A DNA stretch of 64,000 nucleotides from Actinopolymorpha rutila (GCF_013407855.1 NZ_JACBZH010000001.1:248001-312000), one strand, 5' to 3'. Positions 36,240 to 45,190 are shown, counted from the first letter of the stretch. Program-made: numbers and translations. Notes: generated by a model from the letters alone, not told the origin.

Positions 36240-37304
36240 GTGGCACCCCAGAACAAAAACACCAGGCACCTGATCGAGGCCGCGGCTCAGGCGGCCGCCG
36301 ACAAGGCCGGCCCGCACCTCAACGTCGCGGTCGACTACGTCGACAAATACACCGAGCTGCCCTGGCACGCGTTCGGCGCACTCCCCGCGGCCATCCTGGC
36401 GGGCTCCTACGACGCCGCGCGGGAAAGCCAGCTGCACAACCTCAAGGACGGCCGGGAGAAGCTCAAGCAGATGGTGGAGGGCCTGGCCCAGGTCGCCCAC
36501 ACCTACTGGACGGCGGAGAAGGCCAACACACTCACCGCCGACGGCAAGGAGAAGCTCGAGGCCACCAGGCCGAAGCCGGCCACGTCGATGCTCGGCTCGA
36601 TCGTCGACGGCTACGCGGGCGGCGGGGTTCCCGTCACGGTGCTGGCGGCAGTGGCTCTCCGGCCGCACTGGGTCTTCTCGATCGTCACGAAGAACGCCTC
36701 GGCGAGGCTGTGCCCGCTGGCACTGATGAGCGTGGGGACCTGGGCGGCACTGGAGCCCGACGAGGAGTCCCTCAGCCAGGCGAAGGGCGCCTGGGAGCAG
36801 ACGGCCGAACACCTGAAGAACATCGGTGACCTCGACACGGCGATGGGGCTGAGCGACGACGCCTGGTCGGTGGAGAACGAATCCCGCAGGCAGTTCAACG
36901 CCTGGCTGGCCGACTTCCAGGTCGAGCTGAACGACGCCAAGGACGCCGCGTCCGGTCAGGCGACCGCGATCGACGGTGTCGCCTCGGCCATCCGCGGAAT
37001 CCAGATGGGCATGATGATCACCGACGCCGCCTGCCTGGCCGCGATGATCTGCTTCAAGATCATGGAGGCGTTCCCGCTGACGACGCTGGCGGGCAAGCTC
37101 GGCCAGGTCGCCGTCGCCATCACCAACGCGATCGCGACGACGGCGGTGGCCGCCGCGATCCTGACGTTCATCGCCACGTGGGCAGGTAACGCCACGTCAA
37201 TCGCCAGCGCCGGACAGTTCAAGAAGCTGGACATCGGGCCGGGCGGTGACGAGCAGACGTTCATCGACCTGAAGGATCCCACCAAGGACTGGGCGAAGGC
37301 GTGA
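36240..37304 (+). CDS. Type VII-like helical protein with C-terminal membrane segments
   Basis: A 354-residue protein I cannot assign to a named family. It is mostly helical: an N-terminal helix with KELPWHAF-like Trp motif (TELPWHAFGALPAAI), a region resembling a WXG100 fold (LSQAKGAWEQTAEHLKNI and SDDAWSVENESRRQF, about residues 180-240), and two hydrophobic helices (about 260-330, rich in Ala/Ile/Thr). This resembles ESX-associated substrates. A YbaB/EbfC-like gene follows 65 bases later, a pairing often seen with type VII substrates in actinobacteria. No secretion machinery is in the window. Confidence 0.55.
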   Translation: MAPQNKNTRHLIEAAAQAAADKAGPHLNVAVDYVDKYTELPWHAFGALPAAILAGSYDAARESQLHNLKDGREKLKQMVEGLAQVAHTYWTAEKANTLTADGKEKLEATRPKPATSMLGSIVDGYAGGGVPVTVLAAVALRPHWVFSIVTKNASARLCPLALMSVGTWAALEPDEESLSQAKGAWEQTAEHLKNIGDLDTAMGLSDDAWSVENESRRQFNAWLADFQVELNDAKDAASGQATAIDGVASAIRGIQMGMMITDAACLAAMICFKIMEAFPLTTLAGKLGQVAVAITNAIATTAVAAAILTFIATWAGNATSIASAGQFKKLDIGPGGDEQTFIDLKDPTKDWAKA

Positions 37305-37369
37305 GCTGACCGCGTGGTCCCGACTGAGCCACTGGATTGGGCACCCCACCGGCCGGGAGGACAGCGCAC

Positions 37370-37828
37370 ATGAGCTTCTTCGGGATCCCCGAGCTCGACG
37401 CCAACATGGACGGCCTGCTGAACATGGTCGACCAGCTCGAGACGGTCCAGCAGCGGATGAACGACCTGACGGCCAGCGCCACCAGCGAGGACGAGTACAT
37501 CACCGTCACCGTCGACGCGAAGGGCCAGGTCGCCGCGATCGACCTCAACCCCCGCGTCATGCGCAAGGCGTCCGAGGACCTCGCCGAGGAGCTCAGGGAG
37601 ACGATCAACCAGGCGCACGCGGCGCTGGCCGAGCGCAGCCAGGAGCTCATGTCCGAGCTGAGCGGAGCGGCCGGGATCGACCTGGACACCGCGCTGAACG
37701 GTACGAGCAACGTCAAGGAAGCCGCCGAGGAGCTGATCCGGATCGGGCGTGGCGACGTGACGCCGGAGCAGGCGAACGCCGCGATGCGCGATGCCACCCA
37801 CCGGGTGACCGGCTTCAAGCAGCCCTGA
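37370..37828 (+). CDS. YbaB/EbfC family protein
   Basis: A 152-residue protein with a coiled-coil start (DGLLNMVDQLETVQQRMNDL), a beta-sheet core ITVTVDAKGQVAAIDLNPRVM, and C-terminal helices, matching the YbaB/EbfC nucleoid-associated fold. It is longer than recombination-linked YbaB (about 100 residues) and carries an extra helical tail, the form usually found beside type VII/WXG100 genes. The ribosome-binding site GGGAGG is 9 bases before the ATG. Likely co-transcribed with the upstream gene; DNA binding is inferred only. Confidence 0.75.
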   Translation: MSFFGIPELDANMDGLLNMVDQLETVQQRMNDLTASATSEDEYITVTVDAKGQVAAIDLNPRVMRKASEDLAEELRETINQAHAALAERSQELMSELSGAAGIDLDTALNGTSNVKEAAEELIRIGRGDVTPEQANAAMRDATHRVTGFKQP

Positions 37829-37844
37829 CAGCAGCCCGAACCGT

Positions 37845-38414
37845 TCAGTCGACTCGGCATTCCGGGAGTCGGTCCAGGATCTGCGTCACCGTCTGCTCCG
37901 GCGTCTGGTCGGAGGTGTCCAGCCACAGGCCGAGCCGGGGCGTCTCGACGCGCAGTGCGGCGTCGAGGTCGGCGGCGGTCCAGCCGTCGGCGTACCCCGT
38001 CTTGGTCCGGCCGGCCTCCCGGCGTTCCACCACCTCCGGCCGCGGTGCGAGGACGACGACGCCGACCGGGCGGGTGCCCAGCGACTTTACGTACTCCATC
38101 AGGTGCTCTCCGATGATGATGTCCTGGACGACGGCGGTGTAGCCGGCCTCGGCGTAGGCGTCGGCCACCTGGGCGGAGATCCGAAAGCGCAGGCGGAGTT
38201 CGGCGTCCATGGCCTCCCCGCCGTCCGGCACGATCGGCGCCGCACCCGACACGATCATCCGGCGGAACACGTCGCCGCGTACGTGCGCGGACCGGTTCAG
38301 GCGTTCGGCCAGCAACTGTGCGACGGTCGACTTCCCGGCGGCCATGACGCCGGTCACCACGATCACCTTCGGGACCTCGGGTGCCTCGGACACCTCGGAC
38401 ATCTGGGGGGCCAT
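37845..38414 (-). CDS. P-loop kinase/phosphotransferase (zeta-toxin-like AAA)
   Basis: A 189-residue ATP-binding protein with Walker A GVMAAGKSTVAQLL near residue 22 and RGDVFRRMIVSG; the C-terminal half has VVVLAPRPEVVERREAGR and TGYADGW. The type is that of small-molecule kinases such as chloramphenicol or gluconate kinases and zeta-like folds. No antitoxin partner is adjacent, so a small-molecule kinase is more likely than a toxin. A Met at the start follows a near-repeated SEVSEAPEVP segment. Confidence 0.75.
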   Translation of the reverse strand: MAPQMSEVSEAPEVPKVIVVTGVMAAGKSTVAQLLAERLNRSAHVRGDVFRRMIVSGAAPIVPDGGEAMDAELRLRFRISAQVADAYAEAGYTAVVQDIIIGEHLMEYVKSLGTRPVGVVVLAPRPEVVERREAGRTKTGYADGWTAADLDAALRVETPRLGLWLDTSDQTPEQTVTQILDRLPECRVD

Positions 38415-38662
38415 CGGCCCATCGTGCCGGGCGGGCGCACCGCGGTGCACCTGGTTTGGATCTCGCCGGTCCCGTCACCGACGCCGGTCCCTGAGCCGCC
38501 GGCCCTGGCCCGACGGGCCCGCCGCTTCCGGGCCGGACGCCCATGGTGAGAGGGACGACATACCCGTGCCGCCGCGCGGACGCCGATGGTGGGATGCCGG
38601 GAGTGCAGGCGTGGTCCGTGGCGCCCGCGAATCTTTGTGTCTCCGCCCAAGGGGGTCCGGCC

Positions 38663-40099
38663 GTGGCTGTCGTACGACTGCACTCCTTCGCCGGCAATCT
38701 CGTCGAGGTGCCCGAAGGGGCGGTGGAGAGGTTCGCGGACGAGTTGCGCGGCCGGCTCATCCAGCCCGTCGACCCGGAGTACGACACGGCCCGGGCGGTG
38801 TGGAACGGCCTGGTCGACAAGCGGCCCGGACTGATCGCCCGCTGCGCCGACTCCGGCGACGTCGCCACCGCGGTGAACTTCGCCCGCGAGCACGACCTGC
38901 TCCTCGCCGCACGTGGTGGTGGGCACAACGTCTCCGGAATCGCGTCGTGCGACGGCGGCCTGGTCGTCGACCTGTCCCCGATGAGCGCGGCCCTGACCAA
39001 TCCCGCCACCGAGATCGTCCGCGCCCAGGGCGGCGTGCGCATCGCCGACCTCGACCAGGCGACGCAGCCGTTCAACCTGGCCGTCCCGATGGGCGTGGTG
39101 AGCGAAACCGGTGCGGCCGGCCTCACGCTCGGCGGCGGCTTCGGCTGGCTGTTCCGCAAGCACGGGCTGAGCTGCGACAACCTGCTGTCCGCCGAGGTGG
39201 TGACCTCCGACGGGGGTACGGTACGCGCCGGGTCGAAGCCCAGCGAGGATCCGGACCTGCTGTGGGCGCTGCGCGGAGGCGGCGGCAACTTCGGGATCGT
39301 GACGGAGTTCGAGTTCCGTGCGCACCCGGTCGGGCCGGACGTGTTCTGCTCGCTCGTCGTGCACGCCGGCGCGGACGCGGGCGAGGCGCTGCGGGCGATC
39401 CGATCGTGGAAGGAGACGATCCCGGACGAGGTGGCGTCGCTCGCCATCCTGATGTACGGGCCGCCGATGGAAGGGTTCCCGCAGGAGTACGTCGGGCGGC
39501 CGGTGCTGATCCACCTGGCCACGTACGTGGGTGACCCCGACGAGGGCGAGCGCGTGCTGGCCGCGGCCCGCGCGCTCGGCCGGCCGGTCGTCGACCTCAG
39601 CGGGCGGCGTACGTACCTCGAACTGCAGGAGTTCTTCGACGCCGACTATCCCGCGCACGAACTCCGCTACTACTGGAAGTCCCGCTTCCTCACCGGGCTG
39701 GACGACGCGCTCATCGACACCATCGTGGGGTTGAGTGAAGCGGCTCCGTCCCCGCGGTCGACCATCGACGTGTGGCCGCTCGGCGGCGCGATGGCGCGGG
39801 TGCCGGCGGGCGACACCGCGTTCGGCGACCGGTCGATGCCGTACATGCTGGGCATCGAGGCGAACTGGGAGAATGCCGAGGACGACGACGCCAACATCGC
39901 CTGGGCGCGTGACGTGTACGAGCGGACAGGGGCGTACTCCGACGGGCGGGAGTACGTGAACTTCCCCGGCTTCTACGAGGCGGACGAACTCGCGCGGTCG
40001 ACGTTCGGAGACAACTACCCGCGCCTGGTCGAGCTCAAGCGGCGCTTCGACCCGCAGAACCTCTTCCGCCTCAACCACAACATCTCCCCGACCGGCTGA
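38663..40099 (+). CDS. FAD-linked oxidoreductase, berberine-bridge type
   Basis: A 478-residue flavoprotein oxidase. Seen: the PP-loop FAD motif LAARGGGHNVSGIASCDGG near residue 92 with the flavin-linking His, GETGAAGLTLGGGFGWL-type second motif (SETGAAGLTLGGGFGW, near residue 155) and the C-terminal BBE motif FRLNHNISPT. Substrates of this group include alcohol groups of sugars and secondary metabolites. GTG 38663 has an AAGGGGG ribosome-binding site; upstream in-frame residues are not family-like. Confidence 0.88.
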   Translation: MAVVRLHSFAGNLVEVPEGAVERFADELRGRLIQPVDPEYDTARAVWNGLVDKRPGLIARCADSGDVATAVNFAREHDLLLAARGGGHNVSGIASCDGGLVVDLSPMSAALTNPATEIVRAQGGVRIADLDQATQPFNLAVPMGVVSETGAAGLTLGGGFGWLFRKHGLSCDNLLSAEVVTSDGGTVRAGSKPSEDPDLLWALRGGGGNFGIVTEFEFRAHPVGPDVFCSLVVHAGADAGEALRAIRSWKETIPDEVASLAILMYGPPMEGFPQEYVGRPVLIHLATYVGDPDEGERVLAAARALGRPVVDLSGRRTYLELQEFFDADYPAHELRYYWKSRFLTGLDDALIDTIVGLSEAAPSPRSTIDVWPLGGAMARVPAGDTAFGDRSMPYMLGIEANWENAEDDDANIAWARDVYERTGAYSDGREYVNFPGFYEADELARSTFGDNYPRLVELKRRFDPQNLFRLNHNISPTG

Positions 40100-40306
40100 G
40101 GTGCGCCTCGCCGGGCGTGGGCCCTCGACCGGCCTCGGTCTGGCTGTCGGCGCCAGGGGTGGGATGGGTTGTCGTACCCGGATGGGACAATGGTCGGCGT
40201 TGCCCTCGAGCCTGGCTTCGAGGGTGGATCTGCGGGGTTTCGCCGGGGTGGGGTCTGGTCGTTCGAACGGCTGTCGGCCCGGGCTAGGGCGTCGTACCGC
40301 AGGTCG

Positions 40307-40397
40307 GGAGGGCTCGCATAGTGGCCTAGTGCGGCGGTCTTGAAAACCGCTACCGAGGGACCCCTCTCGGTCATGGGTTCGAATCCCATGCCCTCCG
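40307..40397 (+). tRNA. tRNA-Ser (anticodon UGA)
   Basis: 91 bases. The acceptor stem GGAGGGC/GCCCTCC is followed by discriminator G; the anticodon stem GCGGT/ACCGC closes the loop CTTGAAA with anticodon TGA. A long variable arm (CCGAGGGACCCCTCTCGG) and the T-arm GGGTTCGAATCCC are present. No encoded CCA. It reads UCA codons. It marks the start of the mosaic region to its right and could be the integration site, but no duplicated 3' end was found in the window. Confidence 0.95.
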
Positions 40398-40806
40398 CTC
40401 ACCGGTATTAGCTGCTCTGACCTGCGGAAACGTGTTCTGCGGTCTGCTCGTTCCGACGGCCTGATTGATCTTATTGTGTCGCCGCGACGAGCCGGCGGAT
40501 CCGCTGTCTCAGGGCTCTATTTCGGGGCCAGTTGGGTGCCGGAAGGAGCGGACGCGATCGTGGGCGTCGACTACAGCCTGGCGCGCCGGAGTTTCACGAA
40601 GCCGGATTGCCGGGTCGCCGCAGTCGGTCAGCCCGGCCAGGGCGATCAGAAAATGCGGTGGTCGGCGACCTGCGATCCCCCGCGGTCCTCAGCCTCTGGG
40701 GCCAAGTGTGTTCGTGACAAGGCCCGGCCACACAAGCTGGTGACGGCTCTGGATACACGTCGTCCACACGCCAACGAAGAATGACTCCCGACCTCGGCAG
40801 GACGGC
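40398..40806. other. Intergenic region after tRNA-Ser, nothing recognised
   Basis: 409 bases with three overlapping short frames on the plus strand, none with family-like sequence or a ribosome-binding site. Base composition is somewhat lower in GC than in the preceding core. Nothing supports a gene or a recognisable attachment site. Confidence 0.5.
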
Positions 40807-41247
40807 CTATGCGGAACCTGAAACCAGCCTGTTCCGAAACTGTTCGTCATCCGAGTCAAGCGGTGGGTCATCAAGCCTCGCGATGAAGAAGGCTAGGAAC
40901 GTGCTCCTGACGTTCGAGCCCGCCAGGAGTTCTCGCCATGACCACAAGTTCGGATGGGGCATGTGGATCGCTGCCTCCGCCGGAGTGAGACGAGCGATTG
41001 CGCTGGCAAACAGGTCGCGATCGAGTCGATAGACGTCCGTGTCAGCGACGTAGCCGCAAGTTCCCGCCAGCACGACGGCCGGAAGCGGGCGAACAGCCCC
41101 AGGCGCATTGATATGCCCGAACGTCAGGTGCGGCCCGTCCTTGCGCGCCACGCCGTATGCCACCGGAATCGCAAAGCCGGGGATTTCGTCCGCGAACCGC
41201 GTGTACGCGGCGCGGAGGTCTTGATCGGTCACCCATGCTTCGGACAT
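40807..41247 (-). CDS. Hypothetical protein
   Basis: A 146-residue protein of no recognised family, beginning MSEAWVTDQDLRAAYTRF. Alternating hydrophobic strands and helices (IPVAYGVARKDG, LPAVVLAGTCGYV) give the look of a folded cytoplasmic protein. The ATG is preceded by GAGGGGCTCCGA. It lies 49 bases downstream of a LysE-family gene on the same strand. Confidence 0.6.
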   Translation of the reverse strand: MSEAWVTDQDLRAAYTRFADEIPGFAIPVAYGVARKDGPHLTFGHINAPGAVRPLPAVVLAGTCGYVADTDVYRLDRDLFASAIARLTPAEAAIHMPHPNLWSWRELLAGSNVRSTFLAFFIARLDDPPLDSDDEQFRNRLVSGSA

Positions 41248-41296
41248 TCGGAGCCCCTCGTGCGACGGGTCCAGCGGCCATTGACTGGGCGTTCGC

Positions 41297-41935
41297 CTAC
41301 CGTGACTCGACTGCAACCCGCAGGCCCAGCGCGATGAGGACGGTGCCGCTGACTGCCTCGAGTCGGCGTCGGATGGCCGGCCGCCTGAACCACGCCCCGG
41401 CGCGCCCAACTGCGGCCGCCAACGTCAGGTACAGGACGATCTCGATCGCCACCTGCAACAGAGCGAGCAAGGCCGTGGTGGCCAGCAGCGGCTGGTCCAT
41501 AGGCACGAACTGCGGGTAGAAGGCGAGCATGAAAACCGCGGCCTTGGGATTCGCAAGCATGACCACGACGCCCTCGATGAACGCCTTACGCCGCCCCGCG
41601 ACAATCAGGTGCGGCATCGCGCCTTCGGCGTCGTCGACGGAGACGGATGCGCGGTTGCGCCAAGCTTTCACGCCGAGGTAGATCAGAAAGCAGGCACCAA
41701 CAACGCGAAGGACGATGAACGCCAACTCGGATGCAGCCACAAGCGCAGCAAGGCCGGCGGCGGCGAGCAACGCCCACAGATATAGCCCGAGCTCAAGCCC
41801 GAGCACCGTCGTTACCGCGCCGGAGAACCCATACAGCGCGGCGCGGCGAAAGATCAAAGCCATCGCCGGACCCGGCGATGCCGAGATAAGCACCACGGCC
41901 ACCACGAAGGCGGGAAGTGAAACGACGAGGTCCAT
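41297..41935 (-). CDS. LysE family amino-acid exporter
   Basis: A 212-residue membrane protein with about six helices. The family signature near the start is SPGPAMALIFRRAALYG, and NPKAAVFMLAFYPQFV occurs around residue 130. LysE/RhtB proteins export basic amino acids, threonine or homoserine lactones; the substrate is not clear. The first Met with this topology was taken as start. Confidence 0.88.
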   Translation of the reverse strand: MDLVVSLPAFVVAVVLISASPGPAMALIFRRAALYGFSGAVTTVLGLELGLYLWALLAAAGLAALVAASELAFIVLRVVGACFLIYLGVKAWRNRASVSVDDAEGAMPHLIVAGRRKAFIEGVVVMLANPKAAVFMLAFYPQFVPMDQPLLATTALLALLQVAIEIVLYLTLAAAVGRAGAWFRRPAIRRRLEAVSGTVLIALGLRVAVESR

Positions 41936-42222
41936 GGGCAGATAATCCACGACCGACGTCGCGTGATCAACCACCTCGCACCAGGGGCACTCACCGGCGC
42001 GTCGGCCGTGCGGCTCGACGGTGCCGCCTCGACGGCGAAACGGCGTGGGATACCCGGGCGCTCAAGACGCCCATGATTGCCGGGCCGAGGTCACTGCGGT
42101 GTCCGCGCCCCGGGCCTCACCGCGAAGCAGGACGCCATCTGAAGCACGATCGCCCCCGATGAACGGATGCTCCGGGCGCGCCTCCAACTGCTTGGCGGGC
42201 CCCACTGTCAGGCTCTGCTGCC

Positions 42223-42468
42223 ATGACGGAGGCGATGACCGGTGCCGAGATGTTCCTCGTGAGGATTGGAGACGCGGAGCGCGGCACTTGCCTCGACGCA
42301 CTCACCGAGCACCACCGCTATGGACGCCTGAGTGCCGAGGAGTGCGACAGGCGCCAGCAGGCCGCACTGGAGGCGTTGACCGCGGCCGACCTGGGCAGGC
42401 TGGTTGCAGACCTTCCATCTCTGCCTACCGGAGTGGACCGGCGCGTACGTCGGCTCGCGGCTCGATAG
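42223..42468 (+). CDS. DUF1707 domain protein, short form
   Basis: An 81-residue protein consisting almost entirely of a DUF1707 domain: RIGDAERGTCLDAL, HHRYGRLSAEECDRRQQAAL and AADLGRLVADLP. In larger proteins this SHOCT-like domain is followed by membrane helices, which are absent here, so it is either a naturally short soluble form or cut off. ATG 42238 is an alternative start. Confidence 0.75.
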   Translation: MTEAMTGAEMFLVRIGDAERGTCLDALTEHHRYGRLSAEECDRRQQAALEALTAADLGRLVADLPSLPTGVDRRVRRLAAR

Positions 42469-42649
42469 ACGCCCGCACGGCGGCACTCTGGGTAGCTCCA
42501 CCGGTCGTCATCGTCAGTTCGGCTGCGATCACGTCGACGGTGATCCCGGACGCCTTGGGGATGGTTAGCACGCCAGTCCTGATCTGGGTCAGTGCGGTCA
42601 CGGCGCGATTGGCTATGCGACCCACTGGGCCGTATCGCATTTTCGCCAC
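42425..42649 (-). CDS. Small hypothetical protein
   Basis: A 74-residue frame starting at GTG, with an internal ATG (42640). Composition is protein-like (AVTALTQIRTGVLTIPKASG), but there is no clear ribosome-binding site and no family. It overlaps the DUF1707 gene end by 44 bases on the other strand. Possibly a relic. Confidence 0.3.
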   Translation of the reverse strand: MAKMRYGPVGRIANRAVTALTQIRTGVLTIPKASGITVDVIAAELTMTTGGATQSAAVRASIEPRADVRAGPLR

Positions 42650-42767
42650 AGGTAGGCCATCCGCTTTTCAATGGGCGGCGGGAGCGGCGCTAACTTCACT
42701 GCGGCGCTTCGCATGCCGACACGTGACGGGTTGGGAACCGTCGGCGGCGCGCAAGAGAAATGATCAG

Positions 42768-44218
42768 AACCTGTGGATGGCCCTCGGCCGGGTGACGTGA
42801 ACGGACGCACCTTCCCGAGGAAGATCTGGAATCCATTGCACTCTGATCAGGACCGGCGTTGGCGCGTCGGTTCGGGAAGGTACGTCCATGCTCAAGGTAG
42901 TCCACGACGCGGAGGCCTCCAACGAGCCGGCCGGTGGGTCGTTGATCGACCAGATCGTCCGTAACGGGGCCCGGCCGCGTGGCGCAACCGGGTGTCGCTG
43001 GATGAGTTCATGCAGATGCTGGCCGCGGCGTTGCAGGCGGAGGTCGCCGCCTACGTCGAGGCGTTCACCGACGAGGTCGACGAGAACGGACACCGGCGGG
43101 TGGTCCGCAACGGACACCACGAGCCGCGAGAGGTGACCACGGCGGCGGGTGCGGTGCCGGTCCGGCAGCCGCGGGTCAATGACAAGCGGATCGATGCGGT
43201 CACCGGGAAGCGGAAGCGGTTCGCTTCGGCGATCCTGCCCGCCTGGGCGCGGAAGTCGCCGCGGGTCGCCGAGGTGCTGCCGCTGCTTTACCTGCACGGC
43301 CTGTCTTCCTCGGATTTCGGGCCCGCGCTGACCCAGTTCCTCGGCACCAGCCACGGCCTGTCCGCCTCGGTGATCACCCGCTTGACGAAGGACTGGCAAG
43401 ACAAGGCGGCAGCGTTCAACAAGCGATCGCTGGCCGACACCGACTTCGTTACGTGTGGGTCGATGGGATCCACCTCAAGGTCCGCCTCGAGCAGGACAAG
43501 GTGTGCCTGCTGGTCATGGTCGGGGTTCGTGCCGACGGCAACAAGGAGCTCGTCGCACTCGACGACGGACACCGCGAGTCCACCGAGTCCTGGCTCGACC
43601 TGCTCCGCAGCTGCAAGCGCCGCGGCATGCGCGGCCCGGTACTCGCGGTCGGCGACGGCGCACTCGGGTTCTGGGCCGCGCTGCGCGAGGTGTTCCCCGA
43701 CACCCGCGAGCAGCGCTGCTGGTTCCACAAGATCGCCAACGTGCTCAACGCGCTGCCCAAGTCGACCCAGCCCGGCGCGAAGGCCGCACTCGCCGAAATC
43801 TGGAACGCTGAGGACCGCAAGCACGCCGAGGCAGCGGCGAAGGCATTCACCACGGCCTACGGGGTCAAGTAGCCCAAGGCGGTCGCGAAGATCACCGACG
43901 ACCTCGACGTGCTGCTGGCGTTCTACGACTACCCCGCCGAGCACCGGATCCACCTGCGCACCACCAACCCGATCGAGTCGACTTTCGCCACCGTCAGGTT
44001 GCGGCAGCGGGTCACCAAGGGCCCCGGATCCCGGGCCGCCGGCATGGCGATGGCATTCAAGCTCATCGAGTCCGCTCAGAGCCGCTGGCGCGCGGTCAAC
44101 GCACCCCACCTCGTCGCGCTGGTCCGTGCGGGCGCGAAGTTCGAGAAGGGCAAGCTGGTCGAACGACCCGACGAATCAGGAGGTGGGACTCAAGCCGCGT
44201 GACACCCATCCACGGCCC
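42768..44218 (+). mobile_element. Decayed IS256-family insertion sequence
   Basis: Contains a degenerate Mutator-type transposase gene (42888-44202). Related inverted tracts CTGTGGATGG (about 42772) and CCATCCACGG (about 44208) may lie at or near the termini, so the ends given are approximate. No target duplication was recognised. A local inverted repeat (GGACG.ACCTTCCCGA) lies just upstream of the transposase start at 42800-42886. Confidence 0.6.
42888..44202 (+). pseudogene. IS256-family (Mutator) transposase, two frameshifts and one stop
   Basis: The translation jumps through three frames: SLIDQIVRNGAR, then LAAALQAEVAAYVEAF to AFNKRSLADTDFV, then VWVDGIHLKVRLEQ through VVERPDESGG-type ending. 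Breaks lie near 42985 and 43447, and codon 43870-43872 is TAG in a place where the family has an aromatic residue (YGVK*PKAVAKI). DDE residues remain: Asp in WVDGIH, Asp in VGDGALGF and Glu in TTNPIESTF. It is inactive in its own right. Confidence 0.9.
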
Positions 44219-44263
44219 GACAGACCTCTACCCCTCGGCTCGACCTTGAAGGCAGGACCATCA

Positions 44264-44632
44264 GTGTCAGAGTCCGCCGCCTCGCCCCCCGATTTCGTCC
44301 GCACCTACGAACAGGCCACCAACAGCCACGACATCGCCCAACTCACCCCGTTGATTGCTCCCGAAGCCGTCTGCTGGTTCTCCGACGGATCGCACTGCGG
44401 CCGAGACGCCATCCTTACCGCGATCGCCGAGACGTTCGCCACCATCCGCGACGAGACCTACGAGATCAGCGACCTGGAATGGATCGCCGTCAGCGGAAGC
44501 CACGCGGTCTGCCGCTACACCTTCCGCTGGGTAGGAACCATCAACGGGCAGCCCCGAACGGGCAGCGGTGTTGACGAGGAACCAATGTCCTCGTCAACAC
44601 CGACGCCGGGCAGATACTTCACGAGCACCTGA
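44264..44632 (+). pseudogene. NTF2-like (SnoaL/KSI fold) protein with C-terminal frameshift
   Basis: The first about 100 residues match a nuclear-transport-factor-2-like fold of the ketosteroid-isomerase/polyketide-cyclase type: FVRTYEQATNSHDIAQLTPL, WFSDGSHCGRDAIL and HAVCRYTFRWVGTI. After residue 102 the frame is lost: the natural end (NVLVNTDAGQILHEHLST) continues in another frame and has its own stop at 44638-44640. The break coincides with a perfect 13-bp hairpin at 44567-44601. The protein as read would have a foreign 20-residue tail. Confidence 0.7.
44567..44601. repeat. Perfect 13-bp inverted repeat at a frameshift
   Basis: GGTGTTGACGAGG and its exact complement around a 9-base loop (AACCAATGT). 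The right arm encodes the genuine LVNT part of the NTF2-like protein; the left arm looks like an inverted copy of it replacing original codons. Confidence 0.85.
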
Positions 44633-45026
44633 GCACGTAGTCCCGTCGGTGGCACCGATCCACAGGTCTTGACAATTGCTCAGTCCGACAAGATGACCGG
44701 CCCTCGGCGGCCTTGGTCTCAACGACAAAGAAGGCAGAGGAACCCTGGGCCTTCGCTTCTCTTGACACCCAGACGACTATGTCCGCGCGAGGGCTGTTGT
44801 GCCCATGCATCGTGCGACGTTCCTAGTCCATCTGCGCCAAGTCGAACTTCCCGTCAACGACCAGTCGACGCACCCACTCTTGGCGAACAACTTCCTCAGG
44901 CTTGTGAGTGATGTCGACCCACTTATCGCGGAGGGGAACCCAGACCCACTTCCCGACTTGATGGATCGCTTTGCTGTCGTCGGCGAAAGGGCTGTCGGGC
45001 CTCTGAGGCGGCACGGCGTTGGGCAT
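44619..45026 (-). pseudogene. Type I restriction HsdR N-terminal domain, truncated relic
   Basis: The frame starts MPNAVPPQRPDSPF and contains PEEVVRQEWVRRLVVD, a TAG stop (44823-44825) in place of a sense codon, then ERRTMHGHNSPRADIVVWV and FFVVETKAAEGR. RxD...VExK is the PD-(D/E)XK nuclease core of HsdR_N domains found at the start of type I restriction R subunits or N-6 methylases. After this core the sequence diverges and stops; the rest of the gene is missing. Confidence 0.65.
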
Positions 45027-45117
45027 GTCGGGAGCCTAACGAAACGTCAGGACAAGTCCGACGATCCGGTTGCCGTGAAGAGTTTCCTTACTGGCTCAAG
45101 CGCGCCTGCGGCGCGAC

Positions 45118-45190
45118 ATGGTGGGGCCCCAGCGGGGACCCCGCGCTCCGGGCCTCCGGCCCTACGCGCACCCCCGCTGGGGCCCACCAT
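45118..45190. repeat. Long GC-rich hairpin
   Basis: Arms of about 20 bases (ATGGTGGGGCCCCAGCGGGG against CCCCCGCTGGGGCCCACCAT) pair with a single bulge and enclose a 33-base loop that itself contains GGGCCTCCGGCCC. No T-run follows. It may be a terminator or the remains of a small repeat element. Confidence 0.7.

Noticed and set aside
37845..38414. Zeta-toxin of a toxin-antitoxin system
   Set aside because: P-loop is similar but no epsilon-type antitoxin is adjacent and the neighbours are unrelated; small-molecule kinase is more likely.
38103..38549. Plus-strand frame antisense to the P-loop kinase
   Set aside because: His/Gly-rich shadow composition; the minus-strand gene carries a Walker A motif.
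40465..40784. Short plus-strand frames after the tRNA gene
   Set aside because: No ribosome-binding site, no family similarity and three overlapping alternatives.
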